The notes below the pieces were generated by a model that was not told the origin of the DNA, made no database searches, and saw only the letters and a list, made by a program, of their open reading frames with translations. DNA of 64,000 nt from NCBI RefSeq assembly GCF_900590755.1, contig NZ_UUOC01000025.1, positions 279,974 to 343,973 of the forward strand. Reading direction: 5' to 3'. Position numbers and translations under genes: made by a program. The DNA comes from Pseudomonas viridiflava. GTDB lineage: Bacteria > Pseudomonadota > Gammaproteobacteria > Pseudomonadales > Pseudomonadaceae. Within the stretch, counting starts at the first letter, position 1, and every line of letters begins with the position of its first letter. Shown piece after piece: positions 26,537 through 35,193 of this stretch.

Positions 26537-29500
26537 ATGAATTCTTCACGACTGGTCAGCATTGTCATCCCTGCCTACAAGGCTGACTTTTTTGAAGCCG
26601 CTCTGGTCAGCGCCATGCGCCAGAACCACGATGAAATTGAAATCGTGGTGACCGATGACTGTCGTAATGATTCCATCCGAACCATTGTCGAACAGAAGCG
26701 CGAATCCAGTCGTTTTCCGATCCGCTACTTCCGTAATGACTCGTCTCTGGGTGAAGCCCTCAACGCGGCCCGTGGCGTTTCCCTGGCGCAAGGGGACTAC
26801 GTCAAGTTCCTGTATGACGACGACATTCTGGTACCCGATTGCGTACGCCTGCTTTTTGATGTGATGGAGCGTAATCCCAATATTTCGATCGCGACCTCGG
26901 CGCGCAGGGTCATCGACGAAAACGGCGAGTTCCTTCAAGGCTACTCGGTCACCGCCTTTCCGTTCGAACATAACGTGGTGCTCGATGGCCCGGAGGTTGC
27001 CTCGTTCCTCTCGCAATGGCCGCTGAACTTCATTGGTGAACCCACCTGTGTAATGTGCCGGCGAGCGGACGTCCTGGCCTATGGTGACGAGATCATGTCG
27101 CTTAACGGCGAATCCATTCACTGGCTGGGCGACGTAGCGCTTTATCTGAAGCTTCTGCGCCAGGGTGATGTGGCAATGTTGCAGCGTCCGCTCTCCTATT
27201 TCCGCGTATCGAACCTGCAGAGCAGCAACCACGCCCGGGAGAACCCTGGAATCTCGGACGCCGGTCATGCCAACCATTACAAAATGACCCATGAACTGGG
27301 CTGGCGCCGGGAAATAGCCGACAACAAGCTGGTAAAGGTCGCGCCACTTTCAAATCCTGAAAATTTCACGCGCATGGATTTGCATGCCTGCTTTACCTGG
27401 GAATCGCCTATTGCCACAGCGAACCAGAAAGTCAACGCCTGGGTTGGCAAACATGCTCCCACGACGGTCCAGCAGACGCTGATCAATCGCTACATGGACT
27501 TGAATGAAGGCGGCCCATCCTTCGGCATCGTCATCAGCGACCCGCACAACCAGCCGGATCGACTCATGACGACGCTGACCAGCCTGGTCAACGCGTGCCC
27601 GTCCTTTGCGCGCCTGCATATACTCGTGCTGTCGCCCAGAAACGATCTGCCTCGCAGTGTTTTTGGGCAGCGCCTGCAATGGCTGGAATGCAAGGCTTAT
27701 GACAAGCCTGCAGTTCTCAATCAAGTGCTGCAGGAATATGACTTCGACTGGATGGTGCAGGTCAGCGCAGGCAGCGTGTTTACCTTGGGCGGCTTGCAGC
27801 GCACGGCGATCAAGATTCTTGACGAGCCAGGCTGTCGTGCCATTTATGGCGACGAAATCGTCCGTCAGTCCAGCGGTGTCAAAGGCTTGGCATTTCGTCC
27901 GGACTTCAACCTCGACTACCTGCTCAGCCTGCCCATGGCGATGAGCAAACACTGGTTTTTCAATCGTCAGAGTGCTCTGGATGCCGGCGGATTCAATGCT
28001 GCATTGCCCCAGGCGCTTGAACTGGATCTGATACTGCGCCTGATCGAGAGCGAGGGCCTGGAAGGGTTGGCCCACGTAACCGAGCCGCTGGTGGAATATG
28101 ACGCAGATCCTCTGGAAGAGAACCCGGACGAAATAGCTGCCATCCAGCGTCATCTTTACACCCGAGGGTACCAGAACAGCTCGGTTGCCCAGCCCCAGCG
28201 CAAGCTTTATCGGGTCAACTATGGCCACACCCACCAGCCGCTGGTGTCGATCATCATTCCAACCCGGGACCAGCTCAGCTATCTGCAACGGTGCATTGAA
28301 AGCATCTTTGAGAAAACCAGCTATCCACACTATGAAATCATCATCGTGGATAACAACAGCGAAGCCGAGGACGCAGTGCAGTGGCTTGCCGGTGTAGAAG
28401 CGATGCAGGACGCAAAGATCCGCGTGCTGCGTTATCCCCACGCATTCAACTATTCAGCCATCAACAATATGGCGGCCCAGCAGGCACGTGGTGAATACCT
28501 GGTGCTGCTCAATAACGACACCGCTGTCCTGCACAATGACTGGCTGGAAAATCTGCTCAATCATGCACTGCGCCCTGAAGTCGGTATCGTGGGTGCGAAA
28601 TTGTTGTACCTCAATGGCACCGTTCAGCACGCTGGCGTCGTCATGGGGCTCAACGGCCCGGCCTCTCACTTGTTCATCACCCAACCCGGGGACGCTCAGG
28701 GCTACATGCAGCGGTTACAAACGGACCAGAACTACAGCGCCGTCACCGGTGCCTGCCTGATGATCCGCAAATCGCTATATGAAGAAGTGAACGGGCTCGA
28801 AGAAACAGATTTCAAGGTTTCTTATAACGACGTCGATCTCTGTCTGAAGGTCAAGGCCACCGGGCATCTTACTGTCTGGACTCCTTATACCGTTCTGCTT
28901 CACGAGGCCCACGTCAGCCAGTCGAAGCTGGACACGGAAGAGCAAGCCATCAAGGATGCACGCTTCGCGCAGGAAAAAGATGCCATTTACAAAAAATGGC
29001 TGCCCGCCATGCTGCGCGACCCGGCCTACAACGAAAACCTGTGGGCCAACGGACAGAACGCCCAACTGGAAACCAACAACGAATTGACCTGGCGACCTCT
29101 GTCGTGGCGCCCGTTGCCAGTGGTTCTGGTGCAACCGCTGCGAGCGCCAGGCCTGGGAAGTGAGCGCCTCACGGCGCCCCTTGCTTCGCTGCGCAACGAC
29201 ATGAAAGTCGACGCAATCCTGTGCCACGAACACCTGTCGATTCCGCAAATCTTGCGACTGAATCCGGACAGCATCGTGATTCAGCGCCCGATTAACGCTG
29301 AGGAACTGCAAAACCTGCAGTTGCTGAAGACGTTCACCAAAACGTTCAAAGTCTACGATCTGGAGCAATATCCGCACTCAGCCCTGCGTCCGTCGGCCCA
29401 TGGCCAGGACATCCATGCACAACTGCGCGAAGGCTTGAGCCTGGTTGACCGCGTGGTGGTTCCAACCGAAGCACTGGCAGCGGTCTTGTCCGATATCCAT

Positions 29501-30085
29501 GGGGATATTCAGGTTATTCCCACGCGACTGGATGCCGATCGCTGGGCAAACCTGAAGTCGCTGCGACGCACGGGCAACAAGCCGCGAGTCGGCTGGATCG
29601 GTAGTGCCGATCAGGCCGATGACCTGGCGCTGATCGCCGAGGTCATCAAGCAGCTTGCCAACACGGTTGACTGGATCGTCATGGGCCCCTGCCCCGCTAA
29701 TCTGCGGCCTTACGTACGGGAACTGCGTACCGCTGTCGACGGCGAACTACGCCCCGGCATCCTGGCCAGCCTGAATCTGGACCTTGCTGTTGCACCCGCG
29801 CGGCAAACCTTGATTAACGAAAGCAAAAGCAACCTCGCATTGCTTGAGCTGGGTGCCTGTGCCGTCCCGGTCATTTGCAGCGATGTGGGTTGCTACAAGG
29901 GTGATCTGTCCGTGACCCGCGTGGCTAATCAGGCTCAAGCCTGGCTAGAAGCGATTCAGGCTCATATCAATGACCTGGATACTGCTGAAAAAATGGGTGA
30001 TCAACTTAAGCAGCAGGTGAAGAACGACTGGCTGTTACAGGACGTCAATCTCGACGCCTGGAAAAAAATATGGCTGGGCGAATGA
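26537..30085 (+). CDS. Large multidomain glycosyltransferase, paralogue of the flgL-linked one
   Basis: 1182 residues. Domains in order: GT2 at about 5-240 (LVSIVIPAYKADF, KFLYDDDIL); a degenerate GT2-like segment at about 325-540 (GIVISDPHNQPDRL); a second complete GT2 at about 570-810 (PLVSIIIPTRDQLSYLQRCI, LLNNDTAVLHNDWL); and a C-terminal GT4-like half at about 860-1182 (PRVGWIGSADQADD, LLELGACAVPVICSDVGCYK). The domain plan resembles Fgt-type flagellin glycosyltransferases that build a short O-linked chain. AAGG lies 8 nt upstream of the ATG. Acceptor identity is inferred. Confidence 0.87.
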   Translation: MNSSRLVSIVIPAYKADFFEAALVSAMRQNHDEIEIVVTDDCRNDSIRTIVEQKRESSRFPIRYFRNDSSLGEALNAARGVSLAQGDYVKFLYDDDILVPDCVRLLFDVMERNPNISIATSARRVIDENGEFLQGYSVTAFPFEHNVVLDGPEVASFLSQWPLNFIGEPTCVMCRRADVLAYGDEIMSLNGESIHWLGDVALYLKLLRQGDVAMLQRPLSYFRVSNLQSSNHARENPGISDAGHANHYKMTHELGWRREIADNKLVKVAPLSNPENFTRMDLHACFTWESPIATANQKVNAWVGKHAPTTVQQTLINRYMDLNEGGPSFGIVISDPHNQPDRLMTTLTSLVNACPSFARLHILVLSPRNDLPRSVFGQRLQWLECKAYDKPAVLNQVLQEYDFDWMVQVSAGSVFTLGGLQRTAIKILDEPGCRAIYGDEIVRQSSGVKGLAFRPDFNLDYLLSLPMAMSKHWFFNRQSALDAGGFNAALPQALELDLILRLIESEGLEGLAHVTEPLVEYDADPLEENPDEIAAIQRHLYTRGYQNSSVAQPQRKLYRVNYGHTHQPLVSIIIPTRDQLSYLQRCIESIFEKTSYPHYEIIIVDNNSEAEDAVQWLAGVEAMQDAKIRVLRYPHAFNYSAINNMAAQQARGEYLVLLNNDTAVLHNDWLENLLNHALRPEVGIVGAKLLYLNGTVQHAGVVMGLNGPASHLFITQPGDAQGYMQRLQTDQNYSAVTGACLMIRKSLYEEVNGLEETDFKVSYNDVDLCLKVKATGHLTVWTPYTVLLHEAHVSQSKLDTEEQAIKDARFAQEKDAIYKKWLPAMLRDPAYNENLWANGQNAQLETNNELTWRPLSWRPLPVVLVQPLRAPGLGSERLTAPLASLRNDMKVDAILCHEHLSIPQILRLNPDSIVIQRPINAEELQNLQLLKTFTKTFKVYDLEQYPHSALRPSAHGQDIHAQLREGLSLVDRVVVPTEALAAVLSDIHGDIQVIPTRLDADRWANLKSLRRTGNKPRVGWIGSADQADDLALIAEVIKQLANTVDWIVMGPCPANLRPYVRELRTAVDGELRPGILASLNLDLAVAPARQTLINESKSNLALLELGACAVPVICSDVGCYKGDLSVTRVANQAQAWLEAIQAHINDLDTAEKMGDQLKQQVKNDWLLQDVNLDAWKKIWLGE

Positions 30086-30105
30086 TCGTTTGACCGAATT
30101 CACCT

Positions 30106-30140
30106 CATCGGATGAAACGGCGCTTCGTTTCAATCCGATG
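30106..30140 (+). terminator. 14-bp stem-loop between glycosyltransferase and methyltransferase
   Basis: CATCGGATGAAACG pairs with CGTTTC-A-ATCCGATG with one bulged base and a 6-nt loop. No T-run follows, so it may be a partial terminator, an RNA-stabilising hairpin or an attenuator that lowers expression of the two downstream genes. Confidence 0.45.
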
Positions 30141-30192
30141 ACTTATTGTCTTTAACCCGTGCATCACGCAGACAAAAACAGGATTTCTTACC

Positions 30193-30771
30193 ATGGCCAC
30201 ACCTTCTAAATTCGACAACGATACTTTCCAGCTCGCCCGGGATCACCTCAACAACTTCGTCAAGCGGGCTGCGGAAAAACTCAAGGATCAGACCGGTAAA
30301 CTGCTGGAAGTCGGACCTCAGGAACGCTCTCTTGTGCGTGAAAGCTTCGGCAACTTTGCCGTGGACACCTTTGACATTGTCGACACTTACGGCCCGACCC
30401 TGGTGGGCGACATCACCAAGGTTAACGACTTCATCGCCGAAAGCGCCTACGACTGTGTCGTCTGCATGGAAGTCATTGAGCATACGTTGAACCCTTTCGA
30501 CACCATTAAAGAGATCCGACGGATTCTGAAACATGAGGGTTATCTGCTGATCTCGGCCCCTTTGAACTGGCGTATTCACGGCCCTACCCCTGACTGCTGG
30601 CGTATCACTGAACACGGCTGGAACGTGCTGCTGCGCGACTTCGATATCGTCGAAATCGATATCCTGGAAACCCCGGATCGCGAGCTGTTCCCAATCAAAT
30701 ACAACGTCCTCGCCCGATGCAACAAGTTCAAGGAGAGCAAGGACAGTGAACTGAAATTCCGCTACATATGA
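30193..30771 (+). CDS. SAM-dependent methyltransferase
   Basis: 192 residues. A short class I methyltransferase: KLLEVGPQERSLV as the glycine-loop region (atypical, EVGP instead of DxGxG), YDCVVCMEVIEHTLNPFDTI and LKHEGYLLISAPL. It overlaps the next gene by 4 bp (ATGA), so the two are coupled. The likely substrate is a sugar nucleotide or the attached glycan. Confidence 0.8.
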   Translation: MATPSKFDNDTFQLARDHLNNFVKRAAEKLKDQTGKLLEVGPQERSLVRESFGNFAVDTFDIVDTYGPTLVGDITKVNDFIAESAYDCVVCMEVIEHTLNPFDTIKEIRRILKHEGYLLISAPLNWRIHGPTPDCWRITEHGWNVLLRDFDIVEIDILETPDRELFPIKYNVLARCNKFKESKDSELKFRYI

Positions 30772-31601
30772 AGACCGCCATGAACAGTACAACCGAAGCG
30801 CTTGAATCACTCGTTGGTCAGCTTGATTGCGAAACATTCGATCTTGAAGTGTTTCGTAAAACCGGTGTGTTCGTCATGCGCAATGCGATTCCGCGAGCGC
30901 TCATCGAATCCTGGCAAAGTGAGTGGAATACGTTCCACGACTCGCTGATGCAGGAAGGCCGACAAGTGAATCAGGCCAACCCGGTTTCGCTGAATGAGCA
31001 ATTGCCTGATGGCCTGGCTCATATGTATCGCGAGGCGTTTTTTGCCGACACCATGAAGCAGGTTCTGGGCGATCACATTGCGCTGTATAACCATCGCTTT
31101 GTGATCAAGGACAAGCTCAGCCCGAACAAGGTCTTCCTGCATCAGGACAGCTGCTATCACGTCGGCAACCTGAACAAATGCAGTGTCTTCATTCCATTGA
31201 GTATCGCTAACAAGGATAACGGCGGGATGACGTTCCACGTCGGCTCACATCGGCTGGGCATGCTCGGCGATGCCGGTGAAATCAACCCGGCCAGCTTTGA
31301 TATTCAATGGCCCAGCATAACTCCCGAACTTGCTCCCGGTGATTTCGTCATCATGAACAGCCATTTGTGGCATGAGTCAGGCCCCAACGTTTCAGGCATC
31401 GATCGAATCATGGCCGACATTATCGTGCAGCCCGCCGACGACCCCACCGGGCAAGAGTTGATATGTGGCGAATGGCAGACCGATATTTTCTACTCGGCAA
31501 AAAATATCACCCGGCACTTCGTGAACTCACGAATACTCAAGCTGGTTAAGTATGAAAAAGAACTCGCACAACTGAGAGCTGACGCAAACCCGGCTAAATA
31601 A
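30768..31601 (+). CDS. PhyH-type Fe(II)/2-oxoglutarate dioxygenase
   Basis: 277 residues. The iron triad is visible as HxD at 125-127 (VFLHQDSCYH) and a distal His202 (NSHLWHESGP), with Arg213 positioned to bind 2-oxoglutarate. Family members hydroxylate acyl chains or small molecules. The ATG overlaps the preceding stop; a second ATG four codons in (30780) is possible. Within a glycan operon it could hydroxylate the acyl group or the sugar. Substrate unknown. Confidence 0.82.
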   Translation: MKTAMNSTTEALESLVGQLDCETFDLEVFRKTGVFVMRNAIPRALIESWQSEWNTFHDSLMQEGRQVNQANPVSLNEQLPDGLAHMYREAFFADTMKQVLGDHIALYNHRFVIKDKLSPNKVFLHQDSCYHVGNLNKCSVFIPLSIANKDNGGMTFHVGSHRLGMLGDAGEINPASFDIQWPSITPELAPGDFVIMNSHLWHESGPNVSGIDRIMADIIVQPADDPTGQELICGEWQTDIFYSAKNITRHFVNSRILKLVKYEKELAQLRADANPAK

Positions 31602-31610
31602 TCAGATAAA

Positions 31611-31642
31611 CAGGACCCTCACTGCCCGGGGTGAAGGTCCTG
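31611..31642 (-). terminator. Stem-loop between the two convergent island operons
   Basis: ACAGGACC-TCAC / GGTGA-GGTCCTGT forms a long stem around TGCCCGG. On the minus strand it is followed by TTTAT, so it may terminate the right-hand operon; on the plus strand there is no T-run. Confidence 0.55.
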
Positions 31643-31667
31643 TCTGGTGTTGCCCGAAAGAGACAGA

Positions 31668-32684
31668 TCACCAGCGGATCATGCATCCCGCCCATGAATA
31701 GCCCACGCCAAAGCCCAGCGCAGCAATGACAGTACCCTCATTGATACGGCCCTTGTTCATCGACTCTTTCAAGGCGATGGGGATCGTACAGGACACCGTA
31801 TTGCCGCAATGGCTGAACTCGGTGACGAACTTCTCCACCGGCACCTTCAAGCGACGACGAAGCGCGTCCAGCATGAAATGGTTGGCTTGATGAAAGACAA
31901 ACAAATCAACAGCGCTGGCAGCTAACTCGTCATCAAATAGAGAGTTGAACAACTGCGGTACACGCGTCATCGAAAACTCGAAAATGGCAGGCCCGTTCAT
32001 ATAGAGATCGGCGTCGGACCGAACATTGCCGCTGTCGTCTTGATATTCAGCGGGCTTCTCGGTAGCGCTCAATGGGCGGCGTGCGCCACCCACCGGGACA
32101 ATGAGATTATCGGCACCCGCGCCATCGCTGCCATAGCGGAAACGTTCCAGGTGCGGGCGATCCTCGACTGCCTGCAGAAGAGTGACTGCCGCTGCGTCAC
32201 CGAACAAGGTGCGCACACTCTTGTCCTGTGGATTGATATAACGGCTGTACGTCTCGGCAGTCACCAATAGCACGTTCTTGCATTGACCGGACTCAATCAG
32301 CCCTTTGGCAATCCCCAACCCGTAAACGAAACCAGAGCATCCCTGATTGAAATCAAAGGCCGCGCATTGAGTGGGCAACTGCAATCGGTGCTGCAAAATG
32401 CAGGCTGTCGCAGGCAGCACGTAATCAGGGCTTTGGGTGCAGTAGACAAGGCCGTCAATATCGCCACGGCTTATCTCGGTGTTGGAAAACAGCTTTTCGC
32501 AGGCACGAAACGCAAGGTCCGATGCGGTCTCTGTTTCGGCAACAATATGCCGCTCATTGATACCGGTTTTAGAGAATATCTTGTCAACATCCCACTCGGG
32601 AAAGTCTCGGGCCAGCGTCGCATTATCAAGCAACTGAGCGGGTAGTTCGTATTCAATGGCTGAAATTCGAGCGTAACGTCCCAT
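31668..32684 (-). CDS. 3-oxoacyl-ACP synthase III-like enzyme (first copy)
   Basis: 338 residues, normal KAS III length. The catalytic triad is intact: Cys116 (QGCSGF), His265 (FHQANHF) and Asn295 (HCGNTVS). The family condenses an acyl-CoA with malonyl-ACP to give a 3-oxoacyl-ACP. It ends the operon, 8 bp after the acyltransferase gene. A FabH-like gene is part of the P. syringae flagellin glycosylation locus (orf3). Housekeeping fabH is unlikely because of the context and the second copy here. Confidence 0.87.
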   Translation of the reverse strand: MGRYARISAIEYELPAQLLDNATLARDFPEWDVDKIFSKTGINERHIVAETETASDLAFRACEKLFSNTEISRGDIDGLVYCTQSPDYVLPATACILQHRLQLPTQCAAFDFNQGCSGFVYGLGIAKGLIESGQCKNVLLVTAETYSRYINPQDKSVRTLFGDAAAVTLLQAVEDRPHLERFRYGSDGAGADNLIVPVGGARRPLSATEKPAEYQDDSGNVRSDADLYMNGPAIFEFSMTRVPQLFNSLFDDELAASAVDLFVFHQANHFMLDALRRRLKVPVEKFVTEFSHCGNTVSCTIPIALKESMNKGRINEGTVIAALGFGVGYSWAGCMIRW

Positions 32685-32692
32685 AACTTTTT

Positions 32693-33334
32693 TTATCCTG
32701 ATATGCGTTTGGCGGGCACGCCGAAAACCGTGGTTCCCGGTGCTACTTTGCGCAGCACGACACTGCCAGCACCAACGATAGCCTGGGCACCTATACGAAC
32801 ACTGGGCAAAACAGAGGCGTGCGAGCCCATGAACACTTGTTCTTCCAGCACCACTCCGCCCGTGACATCGCAGTGACCACTCAAGGTCGCGAAGTCACCA
32901 ATCGAACTGTCGTGACCAATGGTGCAGGAAGAGTTGATGGTGACAAAGGCGCCCACCACCAGGTCAACCGATAAAATTGTGTACGGGCAGACAACCGAAC
33001 CCTGGCCTATCTGGACGTTCTCGCCCATGACCACCGACGGGTGCACCAGCGTAAAGAACTGCGCGCCTTTGGCGAGCAACTTTTCGACGACGGTCTTCTT
33101 GTCACCAGGTTTGGCGATAGCACACACGAGATAATCAGTGGGCGACGGTTCATAGGCATCAATCGTGGACCGGATATCAGCGTAATGATTAAAGCGATTC
33201 AATGAGCCTGCGGTATCGTCGATAAATCCGCCAATGGCCCAGCCTGGGTTAACCGCTATCCAGTCTTTAAGCCACGCGTGCACTTCACGCCCAAACCCAC
33301 CCGCGCCAACGATAATCAGATGCTTGGTTTTCAT
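32693..33334 (-). CDS. NeuD/PglD/VioB-family sugar acyltransferase
   Basis: 213 residues. The N-terminal Rossmann-like PglD domain (HLIIVGAGGFGREVHAWL) binds the nucleotide sugar, and the C-terminal left-handed hexapeptide helix has the catalytic His141 (TIGHDSSIGDFATLSGHCDV). Relatives N-acylate 4-amino-4,6-dideoxy sugars. Here it may use a 3-hydroxyacyl-ACP or -CoA made by its neighbours instead of acetyl-CoA. It overlaps the reductase gene by 4 bp. Confidence 0.85.
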   Translation of the reverse strand: MKTKHLIIVGAGGFGREVHAWLKDWIAVNPGWAIGGFIDDTAGSLNRFNHYADIRSTIDAYEPSPTDYLVCAIAKPGDKKTVVEKLLAKGAQFFTLVHPSVVMGENVQIGQGSVVCPYTILSVDLVVGAFVTINSSCTIGHDSSIGDFATLSGHCDVTGGVVLEEQVFMGSHASVLPSVRIGAQAIVGAGSVVLRKVAPGTTVFGVPAKRISG

Positions 33335-34092
33335 GATGCCAGGTACCCCCCATCAACAACCAGTGATGTTCCTGTCACCCAGCGGGCGGCTGGGGATAGC
33401 AGATAATTGACGGCATAAGCGACGTCCTGGGGCGTTCCAAATCCCAGCGGGTGCTTTTGCTCTATCGCATTCATCGAGCCTTCGCCTACCAAGCCTTCCA
33501 GCTTCGCCGACATTTCGGTTTTTACTACGCCTGGCGCGACGGCATTGACCCGAATACCCTCACGGGCCAATTCAATGGCAGCCGCACGAACCATGGCCTC
33601 CACGGCACCTTTGCTCGCGCAGTAACCCAGCAATGCAGGTTCACCGACCTGGGCCATCACCGACGACAGAAGCACAATACTGGAGTCGCGATTGCAGACG
33701 CCTTTCTGCCTGAAGGCCTTGATCAGAGAAAACCCTGAAGTCACGTTGGTTGCGAACAGCTTTTCCCAGTGGTCGAGGCTCATTGCCCGGATGGGCATGG
33801 GCATCTGCACCCCTGCGGCATGGACAATCCCGTCGAGCGCACCGGTTTGACGTGCAAGATTCTTCATCCACGCGGACGTATCCTGCTCGCCAAGAAAGTC
33901 GAATATCTCAATGCTATGGTCCGGGCCTTCCAATTCAAACCGCGTGCCTTCGAGCCTCTCGGGATCGCGTGCAACGAGAATCAACCTGGCACCCTGCCTA
34001 CTCAACCAGACGGCCACTTCTCGGCCGATACCAGATGATGCACCGGTCACCATGATGAGCTTGCCCGTCAGGGAAAAAGGGTTAACGCTCAC
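33331..34092 (-). CDS. Short-chain dehydrogenase, FabG-like 3-oxoacyl reductase
   Basis: 253 residues. Classical SDR with TGASSGIG (16-23), Ser144, Tyr157 and Lys161, and the C-terminal VTGTSLVVDGGYLAS. Placed between two KAS III genes and an acyltransferase, the simplest role is reduction of the 3-oxoacyl-ACP to 3-hydroxyacyl-ACP. ATGA overlaps on both sides (with 34089 and 33334) mean tight translational coupling. Confidence 0.87.
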   Translation of the reverse strand: MSVNPFSLTGKLIMVTGASSGIGREVAVWLSRQGARLILVARDPERLEGTRFELEGPDHSIEIFDFLGEQDTSAWMKNLARQTGALDGIVHAAGVQMPMPIRAMSLDHWEKLFATNVTSGFSLIKAFRQKGVCNRDSSIVLLSSVMAQVGEPALLGYCASKGAVEAMVRAAAIELAREGIRVNAVAPGVVKTEMSAKLEGLVGEGSMNAIEQKHPLGFGTPQDVAYAVNYLLSPAARWVTGTSLVVDGGYLAS

Positions 34093-35183
34093 TGGGCGCC
34101 ACTCCCTTGATCATGTGTAAACACCAAGGGGCTTATCCATGTATTGGAAAACTGCACATTGCATCCGGCCCAGGAATAGCCCACCCCGAAACCGGCCAAT
34201 AGATAATTGCCCGTCAACCCTGTTGCCGGGTCATGACTGAGGCATAACGCCAACGGAATAGAAGCGCCACTGGTGTTACCGACATTCTTGATATTGAGAA
34301 GCACCTTCTCGGCGGGCAGTTTTATTTTCTTCGCCAGGTGTTCCAGCATGAAGGTGTTGGCCTGGTGAAAAACATAACGATCCAGTTCCTGACCCTTATC
34401 GGTCGCGATACTTTGCAAGCTTTTAACCAGACTGGGAATTCTGGCCAGGGTAAAGGCAAATACCTCTGCGCCATTCATATAAAGATCAAACGGGCCGCGC
34501 ACACCCTCTTCCGAGGATGACAAATCCTGACCTTGACGATCCCGAAAGCCGCCAGCCGGGACGATAAGGTTTTTTTCGCCTCTCCCATCAGTGCCGAGTA
34601 TGAAAGGTATTTCAGGCACCTCGGAATCAAAATCCAGAAGTGTTGCCGATCCGGCATCGCCAAACAGCGCCGCCACTGCCCTGTCTCCCTCGGCCACTAA
34701 TTTGCTGATGGTGTCGCCCACCAGTAACAGGACCCGACGGCTACCTCCCCCAGAAATCAAGGTAGACGCCAACCACAATCCGTAGACATAACCGGAGCAC
34801 CCCAGCGCGACATCAAAAGCCGCAGTGGAGATTGGCAATCCCAGCCGCTGCTGCAAAGTACAGGCCGTTGCGGGCAGTGTGTAATCTGGAGTCTGGGAGA
34901 CAAAAATCAGTGTATCGATGCTGGCCTTATCAATCGCCATGTCCAGTATCAGTTGCTCGGCAGCTTTGACACAGAGATCGGACGCGCATTCGTCTGCGAC
35001 CACGTGGCGTTGTTCGACACCGGTACTGGAGATAATCTTCGTGATGTTTTCTTCGCCAAAACGGTCCGCCAGATCACTGACCCTGGAAACCGTGCCAGGC
35101 AATGCACAGGCAATACCGGAGACATTTACATTTTGAGCCGTGCGCACTGGCGCACCGGTGTTCAACATTGAGTTATCGCTCAT
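34089..35183 (-). CDS. 3-oxoacyl-ACP synthase III-like enzyme (second copy)
   Basis: 364 residues. Triad Cys129 (LGCSGY), His273 (FHQANTF) and Asn303 (NVGNTSGA) are all present. About 20 extra residues at each end relative to the other copy. The two copies share QTPDYTLPATAC-type wording but are clearly diverged, so they probably have different primer or extender choices or act in sequence. AAGGAGG precedes the ATG. It is 10 bp after the Rieske gene. Confidence 0.87.
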   Translation of the reverse strand: MSDNSMLNTGAPVRTAQNVNVSGIACALPGTVSRVSDLADRFGEENITKIISSTGVEQRHVVADECASDLCVKAAEQLILDMAIDKASIDTLIFVSQTPDYTLPATACTLQQRLGLPISTAAFDVALGCSGYVYGLWLASTLISGGGSRRVLLLVGDTISKLVAEGDRAVAALFGDAGSATLLDFDSEVPEIPFILGTDGRGEKNLIVPAGGFRDRQGQDLSSSEEGVRGPFDLYMNGAEVFAFTLARIPSLVKSLQSIATDKGQELDRYVFHQANTFMLEHLAKKIKLPAEKVLLNIKNVGNTSGASIPLALCLSHDPATGLTGNYLLAGFGVGYSWAGCNVQFSNTWISPLVFTHDQGSGAQ

Positions 35184-35193
35184 AGGACCTCCT

